Source: Vibrio maritimus (lineage in GTDB: Bacteria; Pseudomonadota; Gammaproteobacteria; Enterobacterales; Vibrionaceae). Taken from it: a stretch of 64,000 bases of DNA. The position numbers and the translations under genes are program-made. This document shows, in pieces, positions 51,438 through 60,397 of this stretch; within the stretch, counting starts at the first letter, position 1; each line of letters opens with the position of its first letter. The DNA lies in assembly GCF_021441885.1 (NCBI RefSeq), contig NZ_CP090438.1:1240001-1304000 (forward strand), given 5' to 3'. The notes below the pieces were generated by a model. It saw only the letters and a list, made by a program, of their open reading frames with translations, made no database searches and had not been told where the DNA came from.

Positions 51438-52106
51438 ATGGGTATTTTTTCTCGTTTTGCCGATATCGTAAACTCAAATATTAGTGCACTGCTTGATAAA
51501 GCGGAAGATCCAGAAAAAATGATTCGTCTAATCATTCAGGAAATGGAAGATACTTTGGTTGAGGTGCGCACGAACTCAGCAAAAGCCATTGCCGATAAAA
51601 AAGAACTGGCTCGTAAAGTGATTGCAATTGAAGAGCAAATTGCGGAGTGGGCACAAAAAGCGACGTTGGCACTGACTAAGCAGCGTGAAGATCTCGCTCG
51701 CGCAGCACTGATTGAAAAGCAAAAGCTTGAAAACGTTGTAAAAGGCTTGCACGATGAGCAAACTCTAGTGGAAGAAACCATTGAGAAACTGACTAATGAA
51801 ATTGCTAAGCTTGAATCGAAGATCACTGAAACTCGTGCTAAGCAACAAGCATTGATTATTCGCTCGGAAGCGGCAAGCAACCGCCGAGATGTACAAAAGC
51901 ATCTGCACACTAGCCGCACTAACGAAGCGATGGCGAAGTTTGAGCAGTACTCGCGCAAGATTGATGAGCTTGAAGCTGAGGCGGATCTTTATTCAAAAAC
52001 GGGCAACGCTAAGTCTCTAGACCAAGAGTTTGCAGAGCTGCAAGCGCAAGATGAGATCGACAAAGAACTTGCGAAACTCAAAGAGCAGATGAATAACGAA
52101 AAATAA
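51438..52106 (+). CDS. pspA: Phage shock protein A
   Basis: 222 residues, almost entirely coiled coil of the PspA/IM30 (ESCRT-III-like) family; starts MGIFSRFADIVNSNISALLDK and includes the ERR-like LIIQEMEDTLVEVR. Binds and inhibits PspF when envelope is intact; under proton-motive-force stress it is recruited to the membrane and oligomerises to limit leakage. Preceded by AGGAG. Confidence 0.98.
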   Translation: MGIFSRFADIVNSNISALLDKAEDPEKMIRLIIQEMEDTLVEVRTNSAKAIADKKELARKVIAIEEQIAEWAQKATLALTKQREDLARAALIEKQKLENVVKGLHDEQTLVEETIEKLTNEIAKLESKITETRAKQQALIIRSEAASNRRDVQKHLHTSRTNEAMAKFEQYSRKIDELEAEADLYSKTGNAKSLDQEFAELQAQDEIDKELAKLKEQMNNEK

Positions 52107-52125
52107 CGCGAAGTAGGAGAAAAAC

Positions 52126-52362
52126 ATGTCGTCTTTTTTAATTGCGGGTCCATTAATTGTCTTTCTGATTTTTGTTGCACCGCTGTGGCTTTTTCTCCAC
52201 TACCGCAGCAAACGCAAGTCAGAGAATGGGTTGTCTGAACAAGACTTTCAAAAGCTGCAGACCTTGTCACAACGAGCAGAAAAAATGCAGGCTCGGGTTG
52301 ATAATCTAGAGCGAATTCTAGATGCGGAAGCGCCGAACTGGAGACAAAATTATGACTCATAG
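52126..52362 (+). CDS. pspB: Phage shock protein B
   Basis: 78 residues. One N-terminal membrane helix (IAGPLIVFLIFVAPLWLFLHY) then a leucine-zipper-like coil (LQTLSQRAEKMQARVDNLERI). Works with PspC as the inner-membrane stress sensor for PspA. Follows pspA by 19 bases with GTAGGAG; overlaps pspC. Confidence 0.96.
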   Translation: MSSFLIAGPLIVFLIFVAPLWLFLHYRSKRKSENGLSEQDFQKLQTLSQRAEKMQARVDNLERILDAEAPNWRQNYDS

Positions 52363-52741
52363 AGAGCTGTATAAAGATCCTGTCAACGGTAAGCTCACCG
52401 GGGTTTGCGCAGGACTTGCAAACTACTTTGGACTGGAAGTGTGGCTGGTGCGGATTCTGTTCATCTCCGCCGCACTGTTCAGTGGCTTTTTCCTTGTGAT
52501 GTTGGCATATTTTGCGCTTAGCTTGATGCTCGAGAAACAGCCAGATAACTTTGTCCAAGCGATGAAAACCAAGAAAGAACACTCACTAAAGAGTAAACCT
52601 TGGCAGCAAGGACAAAACGCCAAGGATCTACTTTCTACATTGGAGCGCGATTTCGACTCAATGGAACACAAGGTACGTGATATGGAAGCGTATGTGACTT
52701 CTGAAGCGTTTAAAGTCAATCGTGAGTTCAGTAAGCTATAG
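52352..52741 (+). CDS. pspC: Phage shock protein C
   Basis: 129 residues from ATG 52352, which overlaps the pspB stop by 11 bases and has GGAGAC upstream. PspC domain: ELYKDPVNGKLTGVCAGLANYFG followed by two hydrophobic segments (YFGLEVWLVRILF and a second), then a C-terminal charged coil, which would face the periplasm or cytoplasm. Sensor partner of PspB. No pspD/E or pspG here; a terminator follows. Confidence 0.95.
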   Translation: MTHRELYKDPVNGKLTGVCAGLANYFGLEVWLVRILFISAALFSGFFLVMLAYFALSLMLEKQPDNFVQAMKTKKEHSLKSKPWQQGQNAKDLLSTLERDFDSMEHKVRDMEAYVTSEAFKVNREFSKL

Positions 52742-52777
52742 CACTAGGTAACTGAACTAAGTCCCAACAGGCAAAGT

Positions 52778-52803
52778 GAAAAGAGGTCGTAAGACCTCTT
52801 TTC
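52778..52803. terminator. Bidirectional terminator after pspC
   Basis: GAAAAGAGGTC / GACCTCTTTTC, 11-bp stem with GTAA loop; shared with the convergent SGNH gene. Confidence 0.85.
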
Positions 52804-52808
52804 TTGTT

Positions 52809-53435
52809 TTAGCGCTGCAACAGCTCAGGAATACGTTTTGCTAGAATATCAGCAAACTTTGCATGTTGATCGACTTGCCAGTGTATCCCTTCTTTAGAAC
52901 ATGGCTCTATCTCTGAAGCTGCATCAAAAAAGTAGCAATCAAGTTCTTTGGCACGGCGTTCGTAGAAAAAACTAAGCTCTTTGGATTTAGCCTCCGCGCC
53001 ATAAAAGCCTTCCTTTGAAGGATCGACTTCATAGACGTGCGTTGGTGACACTAACAGCACCTTTGGCGGGCTAGTCATAAAACTATGCTGGAAGTTTTGA
53101 ATCGTCTGAACCAATCTAGCAGCGCCTTTTGAGATATCACTTGCTGTCAGGTTGAAGCGAGACTTTAAGTCATTGGTACCAAGCATCAGTACCACCAAGT
53201 CAGGGTGATGGCTTTCCAAGCAAGGTAAAAGATAGCTCAGTCCGTTTTTTCCATCTTCGTATGGATCATCGAGAACCGTAGTGCGGCTGTTCAAGCCTTC
53301 TTCAATAATGTTGAACTCTCCTGATAGCTTTGCTTTGAGCAGCATGGTCCAGCGCTCTTCGGGTGTGTATCGACGCGGTAAATCTGGAGAGCAACCCCAA
53401 GTATTGGAGTCTCCAAAGCATAGAATGGTTTTCAT
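52809..53435 (-). CDS. SGNH/GDSL hydrolase (arylesterase-like), cytoplasmic
   Basis: 208 residues. Block I FGDSNTWG (Ser10), block II Gly in EGLNSRT, block III LGTND (Asn88) and block V His185 in KEGIHW. The usual Asp of block V (DxxH) is Glu182 here. No signal peptide, unlike TesA. It probably hydrolyses an acyl or aryl ester; relatives include acetyl-xylan and cephalosporin esterases. Isolated gene between psp and the deacetylase. Confidence 0.88.
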   Translation of the reverse strand: MKTILCFGDSNTWGCSPDLPRRYTPEERWTMLLKAKLSGEFNIIEEGLNSRTTVLDDPYEDGKNGLSYLLPCLESHHPDLVVLMLGTNDLKSRFNLTASDISKGAARLVQTIQNFQHSFMTSPPKVLLVSPTHVYEVDPSKEGFYGAEAKSKELSFFYERRAKELDCYFFDAASEIEPCSKEGIHWQVDQHAKFADILAKRIPELLQR

Positions 53436-53661
53436 CGTTCATACTTACAAACAAATACAGAATTTAATTGTATGACAAATTTGACTGGTGGGTGTTAACT
53501 TAATGTCATAGGTGAGATGTTGATTAGACTTTGCTTTGGAAAGAGAGCTTAGGTTTAGTTTTTGTTATCAATTTTTTTGCACTAAGCGGTTGATTTTGAA
53601 TAGTAGACCTCACACTATGAAACCCAATCTATCCCGTTGATTGGCTGTTGCGAGGTAAAAC

Positions 53662-54429
53662 ATGAAGCTTATTGTGAATGCAGATGATTTTGGTCTAACG
53701 GAAGCGGTAAATTTGGGTATTGTTGAGTGCTTTCGTGCGGGTATCGTTAAGTCGACGACCATAATGATAAATCAACCTGGTACGGAGCACGCGATCGAGC
53801 TATACCGCAGGGGACAAGTACCAGAAGTGGGACTTCATTTCACCGTGACCAGCGGTAAACCTGTTTTGCCTGCTGAATACGTTTCTAGTCTGGTTGACGA
53901 TAGTGGTTACTTTCTCGACAAGTCGGTGCTCCGAAACAAGACAGACGTCAATCCTGCAGAGGTATCGGCCGAGCTCTATGCGCAATATCAAGCAGCCATT
54001 GACGCCGGACTAAAAATTAATCACCTCGATAGCCACCATTTTGGTGGTGTGTTTGCTCCGCTCAAACAGGCTTTCACTCAGGTAGCCAATGAGATTGGGC
54101 TGCCCGTTCGACGAATTGACAACATCATTACCGGTCAAGAAGGGTTGGAGGTGGTGACACCGACAAGATTTGATATGCGTTTTTTCGCCGAGGGTGTTTC
54201 ACTCGCTCGGTTTCAAGAGTTGTTATTGGAGCACAGAGCATCATGCCCAGATGGCATTATTGAGTTCATGTGTCATCCTTCGAATGCAGTGACAAAGGAG
54301 CTAACTCAGCTATCAGGATATAGCGCTGAGCGAGTTGAAGAGCTAACTATCCTCACGGATCCAGAGTTAAAAGCCTGGCTGGATGAAAAGCAGATCCAGT
54401 GTGTAGGATTTGATGATTTGAACAATTAG
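53662..54429 (+). CDS. YdjC/ChbG family carbohydrate deacetylase
   Basis: 255 residues. Metal-site motifs: VNADDFGLTEAVNLGI near the N-terminus and HLDSHHFGGVFAP mid-chain, with FMCHPSN near the C-terminus. ChbG deacetylates chitooligosaccharides (chitobiose, chitotriose) so that the products can induce the chb operon. This copy stands alone, with no PTS or phospho-glucosidase nearby, so its substrate may be another N-acetylated saccharide. Confidence 0.9.
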   Translation: MKLIVNADDFGLTEAVNLGIVECFRAGIVKSTTIMINQPGTEHAIELYRRGQVPEVGLHFTVTSGKPVLPAEYVSSLVDDSGYFLDKSVLRNKTDVNPAEVSAELYAQYQAAIDAGLKINHLDSHHFGGVFAPLKQAFTQVANEIGLPVRRIDNIITGQEGLEVVTPTRFDMRFFAEGVSLARFQELLLEHRASCPDGIIEFMCHPSNAVTKELTQLSGYSAERVEELTILTDPELKAWLDEKQIQCVGFDDLNN

Positions 54430-54553
54430 CGAAAAGCGGTTGTTAATACACCAATAAAAGCAAGGTAAAACTATTAATTATTAATGACTTGGTGGCAAGT
54501 CTGTCATCTCTAGACTATGTTTTAAATTACAATTAAAACAAGGTAGTTAGAGA

Positions 54554-55588
54554 ATGAATAGTAAGTTTACCTTGCTGGTGGTCGTCACTAGCCTTCTTAG
54601 TGGTTGCGGTAAGGAGCCGCCACCCGTTCCCGAGCCAGAATCTCGCCCAGCCAAACTTTTCTCTGTCGCCGTCGGTAATAGCCAGTTTGAACGAACCTTT
54701 CCAGCCACTTCTGAGGCGGGCGACCGAGCGGTATTAGCATTTCGAGTGCCAGGACAACTAGAGCGTATTGCGGTTCGCGCAGGTCAACCGGTAGCAAAAG
54801 GGGATCTTCTCGCTGAGCTCAATCCAGATGAATATCAACTGCTTGAAAAGCAAGCTCAAGCCAATTTCCGTCTTGCAGATGTGCAGTACCAGCGAGCATT
54901 AAGTCTTCGTAAAAGCCAGGTGGTGTCTGAACAAGACTTTGACCAGGCCAAGGCTAACATGAACTCTGCCCGAGCTGATTGGTCACAGGCAAAAGCCAAC
55001 CTCAGCTACACTCGCTTAATCGCACCTTATGATGGAACCGTCTCTATCATCCCAGCGGATAACTATGAGTACATTCAAGCCAAAGAAGGCGTGATGAACA
55101 TTCAGTCTAATCAACTTCTAAAGGTGATATTCCAGCTTCCAGACCATCTTTTGAATCGTTTTCAAGGTGGTACTGAAGTCGAAGCAACGATGGCGTATGA
55201 CGCCTATCCCTCCAATCAGTACGAGCTTACTTTCCAAGAAATTGATACCGAAGCGGACCCAAAAACCGGTAGCTACAAGGTAACCATGGTGATGGAAAGA
55301 CCGACTGATATTGGGATCTTACCTGGAATGGCGGGACAAGTTCGCGTGATCGCTAAAAGTGGTTCCGCAACGGTTATTCCAACCTCAGCGCTCTTTATGG
55401 AGGGGGATACACAGTGTGTATGGCGTGTTAACGATCAAGGTCTAGTCGAGAAAGTGGCTGTGGAACTGAATGAAAAACGTCAAGTAGTGAGCGGACTGAA
55501 TGATGGTGACCAAATCGTGATCTCCGGTGTTCAGGGTATTGAAGCTGGCATCAAGGTTCGCGAATGGATCAAAGAGAGGGGGCTCTAA
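54554..55588 (+). CDS. RND efflux periplasmic adaptor lipoprotein (first of two)
   Basis: 344 residues. Lipoprotein signal with LLSGCGKE (Cys18). Membrane-fusion order: beta-barrel/lipoyl half (FRVPGQLERIAVRAGQPVAKGDLL), alpha-hairpin (about 100-150), lipoyl second half (RLIAPYDGTVS), barrel and membrane-proximal domain. Co-transcribed with a second adaptor and an RND pump. The two-adaptor arrangement recalls VexIJK of V. cholerae. Confidence 0.9.
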   Translation: MNSKFTLLVVVTSLLSGCGKEPPPVPEPESRPAKLFSVAVGNSQFERTFPATSEAGDRAVLAFRVPGQLERIAVRAGQPVAKGDLLAELNPDEYQLLEKQAQANFRLADVQYQRALSLRKSQVVSEQDFDQAKANMNSARADWSQAKANLSYTRLIAPYDGTVSIIPADNYEYIQAKEGVMNIQSNQLLKVIFQLPDHLLNRFQGGTEVEATMAYDAYPSNQYELTFQEIDTEADPKTGSYKVTMVMERPTDIGILPGMAGQVRVIAKSGSATVIPTSALFMEGDTQCVWRVNDQGLVEKVAVELNEKRQVVSGLNDGDQIVISGVQGIEAGIKVREWIKERGL

Positions 55589-55589
55589 T

Positions 55590-56666
55590 ATGACTCATCG
55601 TTATCTTATTGCCATCTTACTTGGCTCATTTCTTGTTGGTTGCGGTAAGCCAGAAGTTGGCGTCCGTGACGAAGTACCAAAAGTTCGAGTTTCTGCCATT
55701 GGCAAAACGGAACTTAAGAGCAGGCTTTACTTTCCTGCACTCGCAAGTGCTGCTGACCGTTCCCACTTAAGCTTTCGCGTCGCGGGAGAGATCAGCACTA
55801 TTGATCTGAAGGAAGGGGATTTTGTAAACCGAGGAGATGTACTTGCGGTCTTAGAACCGACCGACTACAAACTCGCTGTAGATAACGCTCAGGCACGATT
55901 TAACGTTATCGATAGTCAATATCGCCGTTCTAGCCCGCTAGTGAAAAAAGGCTTACTTGCGCAGTCGCAGTTTGATGAGATAGCGGCTCAGCGAGCGTAT
56001 GCAAGAGCTGAGTTGGAACTTGCTAAGTTGCGCCTTTCGTTTACTGAGTTGAAGGCACCGGTAGATGGCATTATTTCTCGCGTTTCTGCGGAAAAATTTG
56101 AGAACGTTCAGATTGGTCAGCAGATAGTGAACATCCACAGTATTGAAGAGGTCGAGGTAGTGGTTCAAATGCCGGACAGCTTCTCGCTTAATCAACCTAA
56201 ACATCAAGATATCACCAATATTGAAGCTCTCGTTCGTGTGCCATCTGGCAATGAATATGTCGCGACCTTGAAGGAGTTTACTACCGAGCCAGACCCCGCG
56301 CTTGGCACATTTACCGCAACATTAGTGCTGCCAATGCCTGAGAATGAATACATTCTCGACGGCATGGCGGTGGATGTGACCTCTAAAGCAGAGGACGTCG
56401 GTCTCAAGCTTGCTGCGGGTGTAAGTGTACCAATTGCCGCGGTGTTCAATCAGGATGGTGATTCGCTCGCCGACGATGAGAAGTTTGTTTGGGTCCTCAA
56501 CTCAGATAATACAGTGACCAAACAACAAGTGACGACAGGCAAGGTATCACAATCGACGATCCAGATACTGAAAGGGCTTGAGCAGTCACAGCAAATTGTC
56601 GTGGCAGGGATTGCACGATTGAGGGAAGGCATGAAGGTTGAAGTATTACCGCAGGAGGCGAAGTAA
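55590..56666 (+). CDS. RND efflux periplasmic adaptor lipoprotein (second of two)
   Basis: 358 residues from ATG 55590, one base after the previous stop; it opens the lipoprotein signal RYLIAILLGSFLVGCGK (Cys18 region). The longer frame from 55527 runs inside the upstream gene and would hide the signal. Lipoyl motif halves FRVAGEISTIDLKEGDFVNRG and ELKAPVDGIISRV flank the hairpin. It shares only modest likeness to the first adaptor, so the two may form a hetero-hexamer. Its stop overlaps the pump start (TAATG). Confidence 0.9.
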   Translation: MTHRYLIAILLGSFLVGCGKPEVGVRDEVPKVRVSAIGKTELKSRLYFPALASAADRSHLSFRVAGEISTIDLKEGDFVNRGDVLAVLEPTDYKLAVDNAQARFNVIDSQYRRSSPLVKKGLLAQSQFDEIAAQRAYARAELELAKLRLSFTELKAPVDGIISRVSAEKFENVQIGQQIVNIHSIEEVEVVVQMPDSFSLNQPKHQDITNIEALVRVPSGNEYVATLKEFTTEPDPALGTFTATLVLPMPENEYILDGMAVDVTSKAEDVGLKLAAGVSVPIAAVFNQDGDSLADDEKFVWVLNSDNTVTKQQVTTGKVSQSTIQILKGLEQSQQIVVAGIARLREGMKVEVLPQEAK

Positions 56667-59600
56667 TGAGCCAAGAACAACAAAAATCATTACCGCAATC
56701 CGATGATGAAATCACTGGCGTAGCGGCGTATTTTATCCGCAATCGCGTGATCAGTTGGATGGTCTCGCTGATCTTCTTGATCGGCGGCGTTTCAGCATTT
56801 TTTGGGTTAGGGCGATTAGAAGACCCGGCCTTTACCATCAAAGATGCCATGGTCGTTACTTCTTATCCTGGTGCGACGCCTCAGCAGGTGGAAGAGGAGG
56901 TGACTTATCCTATTGAGAAAGCGATCCAACAGCTAACGTATGTTGATGAGATCAATTCGATTTCAAGTAGAGGTCTTTCACAAATCACTGTGACGATGAA
57001 AAACAACTATGGTCCTGATGATCTGCCGCAGATCTGGGATGAGTTGCGTCGAAAAGTAAATGATGTGAAAGGCTCGCTCCCTCCGGGGGTAAATGAACCC
57101 TCCGTTATTGATGACTTTGGCGATGTTTATGGTGTGTTGTTTGCCCTGACGGGTGAGGGTTATAGCTACAAAGAGCTTTTGGATTACGTTGATTATTTAC
57201 GTCGAGAACTCGAGCTTGTTGATGGTGTCAGTAAAGTCTCTGTGACAGGCGATCAGCAAGAACAGGTTTTCATTGAGATTTCTATTAAACGCATTAGTGC
57301 GCTAGGAATCGCTCCAAGTACGATCTTTAACTTGCTGCAAACCCAGAATATCGTATCTAACGCCGGTGCAACGCGTATCGGAGATGAGTATATCCGCATC
57401 CAGCCAACAGGTGAGTTTACCGATGTGTCTGAGCTTGGTGATTTGATTCTGACCGAAGGCGGGGCACAGGGTCTTATCTATTTGAAAGACGTAGCGGATA
57501 TTAAGCGCGGCTTTATCGAAGTGCCAAGTAACATCATTACCTACAACGGTGATGTGGCACTTAACGTCGGTATCTCATTTGCTACAGGTGTTAACGTAGT
57601 GGAAGTTGGGGATCGCCTATATCGCAGGCTCGCAGAGCTTAAGTTCCAACAACCTGTAGGGATTGAGATAAACGAAGTCTACAGTCAGCCGAAAGAGGTG
57701 GACAAGTCGGTTCGAGGGTTTGTTGTCAGTCTTGGACAGGCGGTTGCGATTGTTATTGTTGTACTGCTGTTCTTTATGGGGCTTCGCTCAGGGCTGTTGA
57801 TTGGCCTGATATTGCTGCTTACCGTACTTGGCACCTTTATCTTCATGCAGTATATGGCCATCGACTTACAACGTATCTCACTTGGTGCGCTGGTTATAGC
57901 ATTGGGGATGCTGGTGGATAATGCCATTGTGGTGGTCGAAGGGATACTCATAGGGACGCAAAAGGGGCGAACGAGACTGCAAGCGGCAACTGATATTGTC
58001 ACGCAAACCAAGTGGCCGCTTCTTGGTGCAACCGTGATTGCAGTTACCGCGTTTGCCCCAATTGGACTTTCCGAAGATTCTACCGGTGAGTATTGTGGCA
58101 CCTTATTTTCAGTGCTCCTGATTTCACTGATGCTGAGTTGGTTTACAGCTATCTCGCTGACGCCTTTCTTTGCCGATATCTTCTTTAAAGGACAAAAGGT
58201 GAAAGAGGGCGAAGAAGGCAAGGACCCGTATAACGGCTTTGTCTTCGTTGCATACCGCAAGTTCCTCGAGTTCTGTATGCACAGAGCCTGGTTGACGGTT
58301 GTGGTGCTAATTGCAGCACTAGTCGCGGCTCTTTATGGCTTTACTCAGGTGAAACAGTCATTCTTCCCAGCTTCAACGACGCCTATGTTCCAAGTGGATG
58401 TTTGGCTTCCTGAGGGAACCGATATTCGAGCAACCAACACTAAGCTAAAAGCCATCGAAACGTGGATTGCCGATCAGCCAGAAACCGACCATATCACCAC
58501 AACGGCAGGTAAGGGCTTACAACGTTTTATGCTCACTTACGCGCCAGAGAAAAGCTATGCGGCCTACGGTGAGATCACTACTCGCGTTCATAACTACGAA
58601 GAGTTGAACTCTTTGATGGAGCGATTCCGTGAGTATTTGGATGCGACGTTCCCAGAGATTAACTACAAGTTGAAACAGATTGAGTTAGGTCCTGGCGGCG
58701 GTGCGAAGATTGAAGCTCGTATTATTGGCTCTGATCCAACGGTTTTACGTAGTATTGCATCTCAAGTAATGGACATCATGTACGCCGATCCGGGTGCCTA
58801 TAACATCCGACACGACTGGCGCGAGCGTACCAAGGTACTAGAGCCAATCTTCAACGAGAGTCAGGCAAGACGTTACGGCATCACAAAATCTGATGTGGAT
58901 GATGTGCTCATGATGTCTTTCTCTGGTAAGTCGGTTGGTCTGTATCGCGATGGTACCACTCTGATGCCTATCGTCGCGCGTCTTCCAGATGCCGAGCGTG
59001 TCGATATTCGTAATATCGAAGGCATGATGATTTGGAGTCCCGCGCTGAGTGAGTTCATTCCATTCCAACAAGTTACTCAGGGTTATGATACTCGATGGGA
59101 GGACCCGATTATTGTTCGTAAGAACCGTAAACGCATGCTAACTATTATGGCAGACCCGGACTTACTTGGTGAAGAGACGGCAGCTACGCTTCAAAAACGT
59201 CTGCAACCTCAGATTGAGGCCATAGAGCTTCCACCGGGTTACTCGTTGGAGTGGGGTGGCGAGTACGAGTCTTCTGGCGACGCTCAAGAGTCACTGTTCC
59301 AGACAATGCCACTTGGCTACTTGTTTATGTTCTTGATCACCATTTTCCTATTCAATGCAGTGAAAGAGGCGCTTATCGTCTGGCTGACAGTGCCGTTGGC
59401 TGTCATTGGTGTAACGACAGGCTTGCTTGCTTTAAATACACCATTTGGCTTTATGGCACTGCTTGGTTTCTTGAGTTTGTCGGGTATGCTGCTGAAAAAC
59501 GGTATCGTACTCTTAGACCAGATTGAGATTGAGATGAAATCAGGTAAAGAGCCCTATTTGGCGGTAGTTGATGCGGCTTTAAGTCGTGTTCGTCCGGTAT

Positions 59601-59767
59601 GTATGGCGGCGATTACCACGATTCTTGGTATGATTCCGCTATTGCCTGATATCTTCTTTAAACCAATGGCCGTAACCATCATGTTTGGTTTGGGTTTTGC
59701 GACAGTGTTGACGTTAATTGTTGTGCCGGTGCTGTATCGTATTTTCCATCGTGTGAAGGTGGTATGA
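56666..59767 (+). CDS. RND family efflux pump inner-membrane permease
   Basis: 1033 residues, full length for HAE-1/HAE-2-type RND pumps. Twelve helices, with two large periplasmic loops. The proton-relay Asp lies in helix 4 (LVIALGMLVDNAIVVVEG). Other landmarks: SYPGATPQQVEEEVTYPIE near the N-terminus and LPPGYSLEWGGEYE before helix 7. It exports amphipathic compounds with proton influx, together with the two adaptors and an unlinked TolC. Substrates unknown. A repeat array starts 12 bases after the stop. Confidence 0.95.
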   Translation: MSQEQQKSLPQSDDEITGVAAYFIRNRVISWMVSLIFLIGGVSAFFGLGRLEDPAFTIKDAMVVTSYPGATPQQVEEEVTYPIEKAIQQLTYVDEINSISSRGLSQITVTMKNNYGPDDLPQIWDELRRKVNDVKGSLPPGVNEPSVIDDFGDVYGVLFALTGEGYSYKELLDYVDYLRRELELVDGVSKVSVTGDQQEQVFIEISIKRISALGIAPSTIFNLLQTQNIVSNAGATRIGDEYIRIQPTGEFTDVSELGDLILTEGGAQGLIYLKDVADIKRGFIEVPSNIITYNGDVALNVGISFATGVNVVEVGDRLYRRLAELKFQQPVGIEINEVYSQPKEVDKSVRGFVVSLGQAVAIVIVVLLFFMGLRSGLLIGLILLLTVLGTFIFMQYMAIDLQRISLGALVIALGMLVDNAIVVVEGILIGTQKGRTRLQAATDIVTQTKWPLLGATVIAVTAFAPIGLSEDSTGEYCGTLFSVLLISLMLSWFTAISLTPFFADIFFKGQKVKEGEEGKDPYNGFVFVAYRKFLEFCMHRAWLTVVVLIAALVAALYGFTQVKQSFFPASTTPMFQVDVWLPEGTDIRATNTKLKAIETWIADQPETDHITTTAGKGLQRFMLTYAPEKSYAAYGEITTRVHNYEELNSLMERFREYLDATFPEINYKLKQIELGPGGGAKIEARIIGSDPTVLRSIASQVMDIMYADPGAYNIRHDWRERTKVLEPIFNESQARRYGITKSDVDDVLMMSFSGKSVGLYRDGTTLMPIVARLPDAERVDIRNIEGMMIWSPALSEFIPFQQVTQGYDTRWEDPIIVRKNRKRMLTIMADPDLLGEETAATLQKRLQPQIEAIELPPGYSLEWGGEYESSGDAQESLFQTMPLGYLFMFLITIFLFNAVKEALIVWLTVPLAVIGVTTGLLALNTPFGFMALLGFLSLSGMLLKNGIVLLDQIEIEMKSGKEPYLAVVDAALSRVRPVCMAAITTILGMIPLLPDIFFKPMAVTIMFGLGFATVLTLIVVPVLYRIFHRVKVV

Positions 59768-59778
59768 GGTTGAAGAGC

Positions 59779-60360
59779 CTTACCCCTCCCAGCCCCCCCT
59801 TAGCAGGGGAGGAGCTCTTGCTCGCTATCGCGTAGCTTGTTAAATAATGCGATGCGACAATAGGAGCTAGCCTACGGTTCTCCCCCTTAATAAGGGGGAG
59901 CTAGAGGGGGTAACGCGGACTAACAACGACCGACTAACGCTCGATTTATACTCCGCGTCTCACGCCTCCCAGCCTCCCCTTATTAAGGGGAGGAGCTAAT
60001 GCTCGCTATCGCGTAGCTTTGTAAATAAGGCGATGCGACGACAGGAGCTAGCCTACGGTTCTCCCCCTTGATAGGGGGAGCTAGAGGGGGTAAAAGCGGA
60101 CTAACAACGACCGACTAACGCTCGATGTATACTCCGCGCTTCACCCCTCCCAGCCTCCCCTTATTAAGGGGAGGAGCTAATGCTCGCTATCGCGTAGCTT
60201 TGTAAATAAGGCGATGCGATGACAGGAGCTAGCCTGCGATTCTCCCCCTTGATAAGGGGGAGCTAGAGGGGGTAAAGCGGACTAACAACGACCGACTAAC
60301 GCTCGATTCATACTCCGCGTCTCACGCCTCCCGGCCTCCCATTAGCAAAAGAGGGAGCCT
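59779..60360. repeat. Array B: tandem copies of the 181-bp intergenic repeat
   Basis: A partial unit (59779-59849) and three full units starting at 59850, 60031 and 60212 (anchor CGATGCGA), period 181. Both hairpins of array A recur (CTCCCCCTTAATAAGGGGGAG; CCTCCCCTTATTAAGGGGAGG), as do the linkers GCTCGCTATCGCGTAGCT and GGAGCTAGCC. The central segment differs: GGACTAACAACGACCGACTA here versus GGACTAACAGTTAGCG in array A. The last unit's second hairpin is decayed (AAAAGAGGGAG). It fills the 630-base gap between the RND pump and tag; no gene seen. Confidence 0.92.
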
Positions 60361-60397
60361 TAACAGTACAAACCCAATAACAAGGAGCACAACCCCA

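Noticed and set aside
51536..51958. 140-codon open frame antisense to pspA
   Set aside because: It is a low-complexity Ser/Cys-rich mirror of the PspA coiled coil.
57685..58260. 191-codon open frame on the minus strand inside the RND pump
   Set aside because: It is antisense to a perfectly conserved RND region, has Ser/Thr/Pro-rich composition and no ribosome site.
59779..60360. Tandem repeats as integron attC (VCR) sites
   Set aside because: There are no cassette genes between units, no attC core sites (GTTRRRY) framing them and no integrase.
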